A DNA stretch of 64,000 nt from Candidatus Latescibacterota bacterium (GTDB lineage: Bacteria; Latescibacterota; UBA2968; UBA8231). The position numbers were made by a program, and so were the translations under genes. The stretch lies in contig JAJDUT010000029.1 of NCBI GenBank assembly GCA_022826515.1, forward strand, positions 25,385 to 89,384, written 5' to 3'. The notes below the pieces were generated by a model, which was not told where the DNA came from, did no database searches, and was given only the letters and a program-made list of their open reading frames with translations. Of this stretch, positions 34,651 to 45,465 are shown one piece after another; position 1 is the stretch's first letter; every line of letters begins with the position of its first letter.

Positions 34651-35439
34651 ATGATCAGCGCCGAACAATTAAGGACCTTTGAGGAACAAGGTGCTGTCAC
34701 CATCGACACGCCTCTGACGACCGAAGAAATCGCCGCGACCGCGACCGCGATCGACGCACTGCTACCTTTTAGACCAGCCGAACCGGACCAGACACCGCGT
34801 TTTCGCTATGGAGCGACCTGCAATTACTACGAGCCGGCCCTACTGGACCTGATCCAGCATCCCTTTTTTGAAGCGGTCGCCAAACGAGTCCTGCGAGCCG
34901 ATGCAATCCGCTTCTTCCAGACGGCGATCTTGGCCTCTTATCCTCAGCCGGAAAGCGAGTTCAGCTACGACCAGCACACCGATATCCAGTACAGCTTGGA
35001 GGATTGGGCCGCGACGCCACGGCGGGTCGTATGCAGCTTTTTTCTGTGGTTGACCGACGTCAATGAACGGCGTGCGCCGATGATGTACCGGCCCGGCAGC
35101 CACCGCCTAGTAGCTGCCGCACGTTCGGCCGATCCGCTGCTGAAAGACGCGACGCCAGGGGTCCAGGGCATCAAAATGGTGGACCTGCCGCCGGAATACG
35201 CCGCGCCGCAGCCGGTTTTGGCGCAAGCGGGACAGGTGACCGTGCTGACGACGTCGATGGTCCACGGCGGATCGACCAATATAGACGACGAGCCGCGCAA
35301 GGTGCTAGTTATGACCTATACGGCGGCGGGGGTCGCAATCGGCCTGCCCGAAAATCAGGCGGCGACCAAGCGAGAATACGACGCTAAACTAAGAGAGCTT
35401 CTGCGGCCCGAGCGGGCGCACCTAGTAGCTGGGGACTAG
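34651..35439 (+). CDS. Phytanoyl-CoA dioxygenase family protein
   Basis: A 262-residue Fe(II)/2-oxoglutarate oxygenase. Iron ligands are visible: HTD in YDQHTDIQY (His109, Asp111) and the distal His205 in TSMVHGGSTN. The Arg216 that binds 2-oxoglutarate is in DDEPRKVLVM. Members hydroxylate diverse small substrates. No specific substrate can be read. The ribosome binding site gagagga is good. It lies between the nucleosidase and an EamA transporter facing the other way. Confidence 0.85.
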   Translation: MISAEQLRTFEEQGAVTIDTPLTTEEIAATATAIDALLPFRPAEPDQTPRFRYGATCNYYEPALLDLIQHPFFEAVAKRVLRADAIRFFQTAILASYPQPESEFSYDQHTDIQYSLEDWAATPRRVVCSFFLWLTDVNERRAPMMYRPGSHRLVAAARSADPLLKDATPGVQGIKMVDLPPEYAAPQPVLAQAGQVTVLTTSMVHGGSTNIDDEPRKVLVMTYTAAGVAIGLPENQAATKREYDAKLRELLRPERAHLVAGD

Positions 35440-35446
35440 AAAAATA

Positions 35447-36340
35447 TTAGCCGCGGTCTCGCCGTCGGGCCTGGAATCGCTCGGCGTACACCATGCCGAG
35501 CACGCCAGCCAAGATCAAAATCCCACCGCCAGTCAGGCTCCAAGTCACTGGCTCCCCCAAGACCCAGTGGGCCAACGCAATCTGCCCGATGGGCGCCGTA
35601 GCGGTCAGCGTACCGACCAGCACGGCACTGAGCCGCTTCATGCCCTCCGAGACCAAAACAAACGCGCAGCCGGTGGCTAAAACGCCCAGAACGAGCACCA
35701 CAATCCACGCGGTCACCGTCGGCTCCGAGTGCAGTTGAAAATGGGTCGCGGCGAGTGCGCCCGTGACTACTACACCCATCGTCATCATTGGGCTCAGTAT
35801 CGCCGCGGTCCCCACCCGCTGTGCAAGTGCCTTGTTAGCGAGCGCGTAGATCCCCCAGCCCAGTCCCGCCAACAGCATCAGCACATTGCCTAGGATATAG
35901 CGCGGTGCAAACAGGTGGCCCACATCCTCGCGCACCCCCACGATCACCGCGACTCCAGCCAGCACCAGTGCCATACCTGCCATTTTTCCCGCACCCAACC
36001 GCTCGCGCAGCACGGCGACAGCCAGCACCGTCAGCGCGACGTATTGCACTTGGACGACCAACGAGCCAGCGCTGGCCGTGGTATAACTCAGCGCCAACGC
36101 ATAGAGCGAGAAGTTCAGGCTCATACCCAAGCCCCCGATCAGATGCCACCAAGACCATTGAATGTCCCGCAGGGTATGGCCGTGCGCGAAAAAGGCAACT
36201 GACACGACCGCCGCACCTTGCAGCAACCGGAGAAAGGCGATTGTAAACGGATCGAAAACGGGAAAGAGCAGTTTCACCATCACCGGAATGACGGTCCACA
36301 ACGCGAACACCCCCAGCATACACAGTATCCCGATCCCCAT
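35447..36340 (-). CDS. EamA/DMT-family transporter
   Basis: A 297-residue integral membrane protein with about ten hydrophobic segments in two EamA halves: a first block containing GILCMLGVFALWTVIPVMVKLLF and a second, from about 150, containing VLMLLAGLGWGIYALANKALA and VLVLGVLATGCAFVLVSEGMKRL. The family exports or imports metabolites across the inner membrane. The C-terminus ends in ARRRDRG, a positive cytoplasmic tail. The substrate is unknown. It converges with the PhyH gene at its 3' end. Confidence 0.85.
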   Translation of the reverse strand: MGIGILCMLGVFALWTVIPVMVKLLFPVFDPFTIAFLRLLQGAAVVSVAFFAHGHTLRDIQWSWWHLIGGLGMSLNFSLYALALSYTTASAGSLVVQVQYVALTVLAVAVLRERLGAGKMAGMALVLAGVAVIVGVREDVGHLFAPRYILGNVLMLLAGLGWGIYALANKALAQRVGTAAILSPMMTMGVVVTGALAATHFQLHSEPTVTAWIVVLVLGVLATGCAFVLVSEGMKRLSAVLVGTLTATAPIGQIALAHWVLGEPVTWSLTGGGILILAGVLGMVYAERFQARRRDRG

Positions 36341-36387
36341 CCTGCCGATTCCTCTTCTATAAGTAGGGTGCTAGTCCTCGACGTTGA

Positions 36388-36408
36388 CGCCCAAAGGCGC
36401 GGTGAAGC
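36388..36408. repeat. Copy of a dispersed 21-base repeat
   Basis: A 21-base sequence (cgcccaaaggcgcggtgaag plus c) here matches 38973-38993 at 19 of 21 positions. Both copies are intergenic, the first between the antitoxin and the EamA gene and the second before the M48 lipoprotein gene. The sequence is palindrome-rich and may mark a mobile element end or a structured RNA. Confidence 0.5.
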
Positions 36409-36442
36409 GCGGGAATGCCGTCGGTCACTTCCGCGCTTCACC
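36401..36442. repeat. Perfect 12-bp inverted repeat between the antitoxin and EamA genes
   Basis: ggtgaagcgcgg (36401-36412) pairs perfectly with ccgcgcttcacc (36431-36442) around an 18-base loop. It lies 48 bases downstream of the antitoxin stop. It could end transcription of the toxin-antitoxin unit, although it is not followed by a T run on the minus strand. Confidence 0.55.
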
Positions 36443-36489
36443 TTGCGGAAGCTCTATGTATTTCCCCGTATCTATTCAAAGCAAGGAAG

Positions 36490-36765
36490 CTACTGGGTGA
36501 TAGCAAGCCGGACGTTTAGTGTATCCAGCACTCTAAAGAGCGTGTCGATCCGTGGGTTTCCCTCGCTGGATAGCGCCCGGTACAACGCCTGCCGCCCCAG
36601 ACCGCTAGCTTCGGCGATGGAGGACATTCCCTTGGCCCGGGCGACGTTGCCGAGAGCCTTGGCGAAGTACTGCGGATCGTTTTCTTCTAGCGCTACGTTG
36701 AGGTATTCAATCAACGCCTCATCGTTGTCGAGAAAATCAATTACGTCGAATTTTTTGAGCTTCAT
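36490..36765 (-). CDS. HigA-like antitoxin (TIGR02684 type)
   Basis: A 91-residue addiction-module antidote of HigA style: FDVIDFLDNDEALIEYLNVALEENDPQYFAKALGNVARAKGMSSIAEASGLGRQALYRALSSEGNPRIDTLFRVL, containing a helix-turn-helix at IAEASGLGRQALYRALS. It likely represses its own operon and binds the toxin encoded nine bases upstream. The gene order is toxin first, antitoxin second, as in HigBA-like pairs. A perfect inverted repeat follows it. Confidence 0.8.
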   Translation of the reverse strand: MKLKKFDVIDFLDNDEALIEYLNVALEENDPQYFAKALGNVARAKGMSSIAEASGLGRQALYRALSSEGNPRIDTLFRVLDTLNVRLAITQ

Positions 36766-36774
36766 GATGCCTCC

Positions 36775-37062
36775 TTATATCTCGCTCGCCATTCGCTGAG
36801 CGCGTTTGATGTCTTGCCGCTGCGTCGATTTGTCGCCACCGCATAGCAGGATCACCACGGTGTTTCGCCGAATTGCGTAGTAGGCGCGATAGCCCTTGCC
36901 GACATTGATTCGGAGCTCGCTGACTCCGTCGCCAACCGATTTGTGGTCTCCAAAATTGCCGTCTTCGATGCGTTCAATTCGGGAAACAATCGAGACCTTG
37001 GCGCGTCGATCACCGAGTCGCTTGAGCCAATTCTCAAAGACCTCGGTATAGACGATTTCCAT
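36775..37062 (-). CDS. RelE/HigB-like toxin (Gp49-like, TIGR02683 type)
   Basis: A 95-residue ribonuclease-type toxin: EVFENWLKRLGDRRAKVSIVSRIERIEDGNFGDHKSVGDGVSELRINVGKGYRAYYAIR, a good match to the phage-derived Gp49-like HigB family, in which the RINVGKGYRAYY segment carries the catalytic Arg and Tyr. I place the start at ATG 37062 because aaggga lies at a suitable distance; the ATG at 37089 would add nine residues. It is followed after nine bases by the antitoxin. Confidence 0.82.
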   Translation of the reverse strand: MEIVYTEVFENWLKRLGDRRAKVSIVSRIERIEDGNFGDHKSVGDGVSELRINVGKGYRAYYAIRRNTVVILLCGGDKSTQRQDIKRAQRMASEI

Positions 37063-37176
37063 AGTCGCAATGTCCCTTTTTGAGGACATATTGTCAAGTA
37101 GATTCTTACGTATGACGGATCCCTTGTTTATACTTGTCTGTGGAAATCGTTTAGATTAGTCACCTGTTTGCTGCCC

Positions 37177-38184
37177 ATGTTCGATTTCATCTACGCCGAA
37201 GAGTCCATCCTCGACCACCCGCGCACTCGCGCCTTGATCGACCGCTTCCCCCGCGCTCAGCTAGTCCCCTGCGCCCGCTACGGCGAGGTCTTCAATCGCA
37301 CGGCGCAAAACTTTCGCCTGCAAAAGCGCCGCCCCGCGCTCATCCTCGCCCGCAAAGCCGGTCGGCGCGTCCTCCCCGCCCCCGACGGCTACGGCATCGG
37401 CAGCGAGCGCAATTACTATTTCTCGCATCTGCTCAACTGCCCCTACGACTGCCGCTACTGCTTCCTCCAAGGCCTGTACCGCTCGGCGCACCTAGTCCTC
37501 TTTGTCAACTACGAAGACTTCCAGCAGGACATCGCCGCGCACATCGCTACGGACGCATCTGATACGCCCTATTTCTTTTCCGGCTACGACTGCGACAGCC
37601 TCGCGCTAGAAGGCATTACCCACTTTACAGCCGACTTCCTCCCCTTCTTTGCCGATCACCCACAGGCGTATTTTGAACTGCGCACCAAGAGCATGCGCAT
37701 CAAAACTCTACTTGCCACCGAGCCTCTGTCCAACTGCGTCGTCGCCTTCAGCATGACCCCGCCGGCGCTCGCCGACCAATTCGAGACCGGCGCACCACCA
37801 GTCGCTCGGCGCTTAGAGGCCATCGCCACCCTGCAGGAACGCGGTTGGCCCATCGGGCTGCGCTTTGATCCGCTGCTCTACGACCGCGCCTACGAAGAAC
37901 GCTACCGCGACCTGTTCGCCCTCGTGTTCTCCAAGGTGCGCCGCGACGGTCTGCACTCAGTCAGCTTGGGCCAATTCCGCCTGCCGCAGGACATGTACAA
38001 AACCATGCACAAACTCTATCCAGACGAAAAACTTCTCGCCTATGGCTTGGAGGCAAAAGACGGCATGGTCTCCTACCGTCCCACCTTGGCCAAAAGGCTA
38101 CACGACTTTTGCGCGGATCAATTGCTCCAGTACATTCCCGCCGAGCTTTTCTTCCCCTGCCCCTCCACCACCCTACAGGTCTGA
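37177..38184 (+). CDS. SplB-like radical SAM protein (spore photoproduct lyase family)
   Basis: A radical SAM protein of 335 residues (ATG 37177; a TTG nine bases earlier is possible). The cluster motif is NCPYDCRYCFLQG, with Cys at 88, 92 and 95. A later FFSGYDCDSLALEG segment has a Cys at about 139 that may match the catalytic Cys141 of Bacillus SplB. The family repairs the spore photoproduct thymine dimer, but many members occur in non-spore-forming bacteria, where the substrate is unproven. It is followed two bases later by an SDR gene. Confidence 0.75.
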   Translation: MFDFIYAEESILDHPRTRALIDRFPRAQLVPCARYGEVFNRTAQNFRLQKRRPALILARKAGRRVLPAPDGYGIGSERNYYFSHLLNCPYDCRYCFLQGLYRSAHLVLFVNYEDFQQDIAAHIATDASDTPYFFSGYDCDSLALEGITHFTADFLPFFADHPQAYFELRTKSMRIKTLLATEPLSNCVVAFSMTPPALADQFETGAPPVARRLEAIATLQERGWPIGLRFDPLLYDRAYEERYRDLFALVFSKVRRDGLHSVSLGQFRLPQDMYKTMHKLYPDEKLLAYGLEAKDGMVSYRPTLAKRLHDFCADQLLQYIPAELFFPCPSTTLQV

Positions 38185-38185
38185 T

Positions 38186-38896
38186 ATGCGCGTCTTAGTC
38201 ACCGGGGCCAGTTCTGGCATTGGCCGCGCCGTCTGCGAAAGGCTGCTCGCCGACGGCCATCGCGCCATCGGCATTGCCCGCGACTTCGGCAAATTTCCCT
38301 GCGATGACCACCGCTTTGAGGCGCATTCTATCGACCTCGCCGACCTCGACAAACTCCCTGCCCATCTACAGACTCTCGTCGCCGCCTACCCGGCCCTCGA
38401 CGCCTTGGTCCTCAACGCCGGTGCTGGACGCTTCGGCACCCTAGAGCAATTCTCCTACGACCAAATCCGCACCCTGATCGACCTCAATTTCACCAGTCAC
38501 GTCTTCGTCGCCCGCGCTTTCCTCCCCTCTCTCAAAAAAGCTGGTCGCGGACACTTGGTCTTTATGGGATCGGAAGCCGCACTCGTCGGCACGGCCCAAG
38601 GCAGCTTGTACTGTGCAGCTAAATTCGCCCTGCGCGGCCTCGCCCAAGCCCTGCGCACCGAGTGTGCCCGCGCGGGCGTCCGCGTCACGCTGGTCAATCC
38701 CGGCATGGTCCAGTCTCCCTTTTTCGCCGAATTGGACTTCCGGCCCGGCCCGGATCCCGACAACTACATCCTGCCGGAAGACGTCGCCGAGGTCATCGTC
38801 CAAGCCCTGACCGCGCGCGACGGCACAGTACTCGACGAAATCAACCTCTCGCCGCAAAAAAAAGTGATCGAATTTGGCACGCGGAAGAAAAAGTAA
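38186..38896 (+). CDS. Short-chain dehydrogenase/reductase
   Basis: A 236-residue classical SDR, NAD(P)-dependent. Its nucleotide loop is VTGASSGIGRAV (TGxxxGxG) and VLNAGAGRFG, and the active site is VFMGSEAALVGT with Ser and then SLYCAAKFALRGLAQ (YxxxK). The ATG is one base after the SplB stop. The substrate is unknown. In several bacteria SDR and SplB-like genes are neighbours (recollection, not searched), which would suggest a shared pathway. Confidence 0.85.
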   Translation: MRVLVTGASSGIGRAVCERLLADGHRAIGIARDFGKFPCDDHRFEAHSIDLADLDKLPAHLQTLVAAYPALDALVLNAGAGRFGTLEQFSYDQIRTLIDLNFTSHVFVARAFLPSLKKAGRGHLVFMGSEAALVGTAQGSLYCAAKFALRGLAQALRTECARAGVRVTLVNPGMVQSPFFAELDFRPGPDPDNYILPEDVAEVIVQALTARDGTVLDEINLSPQKKVIEFGTRKKK

Positions 38897-38972
38897 CTGG
38901 CGCTAGCTGCTTGGTGTTTAACTTAAAAAGGGGATGTTACGCACGGGCTTGTTAGGTATGGGATGCTATTCG

Positions 38973-38993
38973 CGCCTAAAGGCCCGGTGAAGC
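38973..38993. repeat. Copy of a dispersed 21-base repeat
   Basis: Matches 36388-36408 at 19 of 21 positions; see that entry. It is intergenic, 82 bases before the M48 lipoprotein gene. Confidence 0.5.
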
Positions 38994-39015
38994 TGCCTGA
39001 AGTCCCGTTATCCCA

Positions 39016-39034
39016 CATCTGCGTCCATCTGCGG
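39016..39034. repeat. Copy of a dispersed ctgcgtccat repeat
   Basis: catctgcgtccatctgcgg, shared with 14034-14053. It precedes the M48 gene by 21 bases. Confidence 0.55.
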
Positions 39035-39054
39035 CACAAAGGAAGACAACGGCC

Positions 39055-39849
39055 ATGCCCCAACGCACCCTCCTCGTCCTGCTCATCGCCACCTGCACCC
39101 TCACGTCCGGCTGCGCCACGGTCCGCCGCGAGCTGGGCTATGCTCTGATTTCCGACAAAACCGAGATCAAACTCGGCGCAAAGTTCGCCGCCCAAATCGA
39201 AGCCCAACAACGCCTCCACCCCGACCGCGGCCTCCAATCCTACATCCAGCGCATCACCAAAGCCCTGCTTCCCCCAGCCATAGAAGATCGCCCCGGCATC
39301 CGCTACCGCGTCAAGGTCCTCGACGATCCAAAACAAATAAACGCCTTCGCCGTCCTCGGCGGCTATCTCTACGTCTATAGCGGCCTGCTGCTGATCGCCG
39401 AAGACGAGGCCGAGATCGCCGGAGTCCTCGCCCACGAGATCGGCCACATCGTCGGCCGCCACTCCGCCAACCAACTCGCCGCCCGCTTCGGCATGGACTT
39501 CCTCACCAGCCTCGCCCTCGGCGAAGATCCCTACCAACTCGGCCAGATCGCTTCCCAACTCGGCAGTGCCCGCTTCAGCCGCGACGACGAGCGCGAAGCC
39601 GACACCTTCGGCGTCCGCTACGCCATCGAGGCTGGGTACGATCCGCGCGGCCTGCTGCGCTTTTTTGAGAAGCTGAAAAAGCTCGAAGCACGTCGGCGTT
39701 CCGACCTAGAAAACCTGTTCGCCAGCCACCCTCCTACCGGCGAGCGCATCCGTCGCATCGATCGCCTGATCGACCAATACGGAGCCAGCGGAGGCCAGCG
39801 CTATCAAGCGCGGTTTGTGCGCGAAACCGCCGTTCTGCGGCGCAAGTAG
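39055..39849 (+). CDS. M48-family Zn-metalloprotease lipoprotein
   Basis: A 264-residue M48 peptidase. The signal peptide ends in the lipobox LTSGCA (Cys near 20), placing it in the envelope. The zinc site is VLAHEIGHIVGRHSANQL (HEIGH near 127) with the third ligand in ERDADTF-like EREADTFGVRYA near 180. Gram-negative relatives such as BepA/LoiP cut or help fold outer-membrane proteins. The ribosome binding site aggaag is good. It is followed by the RND adaptor gene with a 70-base gap. Confidence 0.88.
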   Translation: MPQRTLLVLLIATCTLTSGCATVRRELGYALISDKTEIKLGAKFAAQIEAQQRLHPDRGLQSYIQRITKALLPPAIEDRPGIRYRVKVLDDPKQINAFAVLGGYLYVYSGLLLIAEDEAEIAGVLAHEIGHIVGRHSANQLAARFGMDFLTSLALGEDPYQLGQIASQLGSARFSRDDEREADTFGVRYAIEAGYDPRGLLRFFEKLKKLEARRRSDLENLFASHPPTGERIRRIDRLIDQYGASGGQRYQARFVRETAVLRRK

Positions 39850-39919
39850 CGCTCCTATTGTCCCGGTTCAATCCAATTCCTACTTTCTTGGCGATTCTCA
39901 CTCCGCCAAGGAAATCTAA

Positions 39920-40930
39920 ATGCCCCGTGTCTTTCTCCTACTCCTGACCTTGCTACCCGGCGCACTCCTAGGCCAAGAGCGACCGCCGACGCCGGTCATC
40001 GTCGCCGAGGTCCTCGAACAACCGCTCGTCGAAGACCTCTCCTTTGTCGGGCGCATCCTGCCCATGCGCTCCAGCCGCGTCGCCGCCGAGACCGAAGGAC
40101 GAGTACTAAGGCGCTTCACCGAAGCCGGCCAAACCGTGCGCGGCGGCGATCCCCTCTTCGAATTAGCCAACGATCCACTCCAAGCCTCGCTAGCCGAAGC
40201 CCAAGCCGATTTTGAACTGCGCCAGTTTAACTACGACCGCAGCCGCCAGTTGCGCGCCACCGATGCGGTGTCCGAGCAAGACCTGCGCGACGACGCCTAC
40301 GAACTGGCCCGCGCCCGTGCCAAGCTAGCCGGCCTGCAAGCGCAAGTAGAAGACCTCTTCGTCCGCGCCCCCTTCTCCGGGCACATCATCCAGACCTTTA
40401 CCGAGATCGGCCAATGGGTCGGGCGCGGCGGCGAGATTGCCCAAGTAATCTCCATCGACACCGTCCGCGTGTACGTCGATGTGCCCGAACGCTACGTGTC
40501 GCAGCTCACCTTGGGCGATCGCGCCGACATCTTCGTCGATGCGCTCGGCGGCGACCCCATTGCTGGCCTCGTGTCCGTCATCCTCGCCGAAGGCTATGCC
40601 TCCTCCCACACCTTCCCGGTCGTCGTCGGGGCTCTCAACCCAGACGGCCAGATGCGCAGCAATATGTCCGCGCGCGTGCGCTTCCAAATCGCGCAACCCA
40701 AGACATCGCTCTTAGTACACAAGGACGCCCTAGTCTCCGGTCCACAAGGCCAGGTCGTGTACCTCGCCCGCGACGGCAAGGCCGTCAGCCGCCCTGTTGA
40801 AACCGGACTAGCGCACAAGGGCTACGTAGCCGTTACCGGCGAACTCGCACCCGGCGATCTAGCCGTAGTACGCGGCAACGAGCGGCTGATGGATGGCCAA
40901 GCCGTGCGCATCATCCGCAGGCAGCCATAA
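39920..40930 (+). CDS. RND efflux periplasmic adaptor (HlyD/AcrA family)
   Basis: A 336-residue membrane-fusion protein. The N-terminal segment LLLLTLLPGALLGQERP is a signal peptide. Motifs are IVAEVLEQPLVEDLSFVGRI, the coiled-coil part LAEAQADFELRQFNYDRSRQL, the lipoyl-like block VRAPFSGHIIQTFTEIGQWVGRG and the beta-barrel GDLAVVRGNERLMDGQAVRI. It couples the inner-membrane pump to an outer-membrane channel. It is followed six bases later by the pump gene. No TolC-like gene is in the window. Confidence 0.9.
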   Translation: MPRVFLLLLTLLPGALLGQERPPTPVIVAEVLEQPLVEDLSFVGRILPMRSSRVAAETEGRVLRRFTEAGQTVRGGDPLFELANDPLQASLAEAQADFELRQFNYDRSRQLRATDAVSEQDLRDDAYELARARAKLAGLQAQVEDLFVRAPFSGHIIQTFTEIGQWVGRGGEIAQVISIDTVRVYVDVPERYVSQLTLGDRADIFVDALGGDPIAGLVSVILAEGYASSHTFPVVVGALNPDGQMRSNMSARVRFQIAQPKTSLLVHKDALVSGPQGQVVYLARDGKAVSRPVETGLAHKGYVAVTGELAPGDLAVVRGNERLMDGQAVRIIRRQP

Positions 40931-40936
40931 TCCGCC

Positions 40937-44095
<3,159 letters not shown>

Positions 44096-44245
44096 CGTCT
44101 GATCGGGGTTCACCAGTTGTATTGCCACCACTGGCCGCTGGCGAGCTCCGGACCTTTCGTGTGAATGTGACCCAATGCCCGGTTTGCAGGGGCAGGTAAA
44201 GATCATCGCCGCACTCACCCGGCACCTTTCCATTCGGAGACACTT

Positions 44246-45136
44246 ATGACTTTGACCAAAGACCAGAAAAACCAATTTTTCCAAGACGGCTATATCGTCG
44301 TCAAAGAACTGCTGACCACGGACGAACTCGAGACCCTGCGCAACCACTACGCCGACCTTGCGCTCGGTCGCGTCCCCGACTACCCGGAAGGCAACGTCTC
44401 TCACCACACTCCGGGAACGGCTCAAGCCGCGGAACCGCCCACACCTCACGGAAGCCGACATGACCGACGCGGCACTCAGGTCTACCCGAAAGGGGAAGTA
44501 ACCGCCCCAGAAGATCGCACGCCGGTTGAGGACCCCCTGGATACGGTAAGTCATCTCAACCTGCCTTCGTACCACCATTCGGTTTTCAATGCGTTTGTAC
44601 GAAGCCCCAAAATCGTCGACATCATCGAATCCCTGATGGGGCCGGACATCAAGCTCTACTACGACCAGGTCTTTGCGAAGCCGCCATATGCCAAAGCGAA
44701 TCGCTACCATCAGGATTCCATTTTCTGGGCCTTCTTCGCGAGCAACTTCCAGGTCACATGCCAGGTCTTGCTCGACGATGCGACTGTCGAGAACGGTTGT
44801 GTGCGTTTCATCCCGGGCAGCCACCACTTCGGCCTCGTCAACTGGGACCATCTCCCCTACATGCTGACAGAGGATGTGCTCGCCCAAGAGATCGCTGTTC
44901 CACTGAAGGCAGGTGATGCGACCTTTCACCACAGCCTGGCACTCCATTGCAGCGGCCCGAATACAACGCCGTACCGGCGGCGAGGCTGGTCGATCCACTA
45001 CGTCTCTTCGGACACGCGTTACATCGGTACACCGGAAGAGACCCAACTCCTTAAACAGCGCGGTTGCCTTGTCGGGCCGGAACCTATCAACGGCTGGCCT
45101 CTGATCCGTGGGCGCGAGTTCCCAGGGTGTGTATAG
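44246..45136 (+). CDS. Phytanoyl-CoA dioxygenase family protein
   Basis: A 296-residue Fe(II)/2-oxoglutarate oxygenase. The iron ligands are in RYHQDS (His155, Asp157) and the distal His234 in LALHCSGPNTTPYRRRGW, with Arg244/245 for 2-oxoglutarate. It shares little with the PhyH at 34651 outside these motifs. Residues 50-95 (HHTPGTAQAAEPPTPHGSRHDRRG) are low-complexity and unlike the family, possibly an insertion. The gene lies within a segment flanked by 24-base repeats. ggaga precedes the ATG. Confidence 0.82.
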   Translation: MTLTKDQKNQFFQDGYIVVKELLTTDELETLRNHYADLALGRVPDYPEGNVSHHTPGTAQAAEPPTPHGSRHDRRGTQVYPKGEVTAPEDRTPVEDPLDTVSHLNLPSYHHSVFNAFVRSPKIVDIIESLMGPDIKLYYDQVFAKPPYAKANRYHQDSIFWAFFASNFQVTCQVLLDDATVENGCVRFIPGSHHFGLVNWDHLPYMLTEDVLAQEIAVPLKAGDATFHHSLALHCSGPNTTPYRRRGWSIHYVSSDTRYIGTPEETQLLKQRGCLVGPEPINGWPLIRGREFPGCV

Positions 45137-45345
45137 TCGGACCGCAGCGGGATACTACGGGCTGGCTCCGGCCCCAACCGCTTCCGGCGCTCTCCTACGA
45201 GAAGGTTCTCGCCCACCCGCATGAGGAACTAGGCCGATGGCTGAAGCGGCCTCGCAATGAGGTGCAGATGCGGCGAGGGCAACTGATCTCCCGACCTCGC
45301 AATGAGGATCTAAGAGCTTGGATCGGCCGCGTTGGGAGGGCATAA
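45137..45345 (+). other. Post-PhyH segment with degenerate repeats and an open frame ending DLRAWIGRVGRA
   Basis: This 209-base stretch has no recognisable gene of its own. It contains two 13-base copies of cctcgcaatgagg (45250-45262 and 45295-45307), each a small palindrome (cctc-gcaat-gagg). In one plus-strand frame it reads EELGRWLKRPRNE, then RGQLISRPRNEDLRAWIGRVGRA, where the last part resembles the RND tail. It could be the displaced original end of the RND gene. The sequence after 45345 starts with a taa and a run of A then ccggccccc. Confidence 0.4.
45306..45329. repeat. Direct repeat, right copy
   Basis: ggatctaagagcttggatcg plus gccg, one mismatch to 44038-44061. It is followed by the short alternative RND-like ending that stops at 45345. 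Confidence 0.7.
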
Positions 45346-45409
45346 AAAAACCGGCCCCCGCAAGGTACGGTCGCTGCCTATTCTCGCCTCCTAATCCTGC
45401 CGGATGTAT

Positions 45410-45449
45410 TTGACATGGTTATTCTGGGAATATACTTTATTCCCAGAAT
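45410..45449 (+). promoter_or_regulatory. Promoter overlapped by a perfect 12-bp palindrome
   Basis: A consensus -35 ttgaca (45410-45415) and a -10 tatact (45431-45436) are 15 bases apart. The palindrome attctgggaata (45421-45432) / tattcccagaat (45438-45449) with a 5-base spacer covers the -10. It precedes an aggag ribosome binding site and the ATG at 45466. It is positioned as a repressor site. Restriction-modification loci often autoregulate through such sites bound by a controller or by the methyltransferase. No controller gene is visible nearby. Confidence 0.65.
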
Positions 45450-45465
45450 GCAAAGGAGAAAGCCG

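Noticed and set aside
44400..44530. Possible frameshift in the second PhyH gene
   Set aside because: The frame remains open and both sides of the low-complexity segment carry PhyH motifs in the same frame; an insertion is simpler.
45346..45390. Rho-independent terminator after the efflux/PhyH region
   Set aside because: The A run and the ccggccccc segment are not matched by a complementary arm, so no stable hairpin forms.
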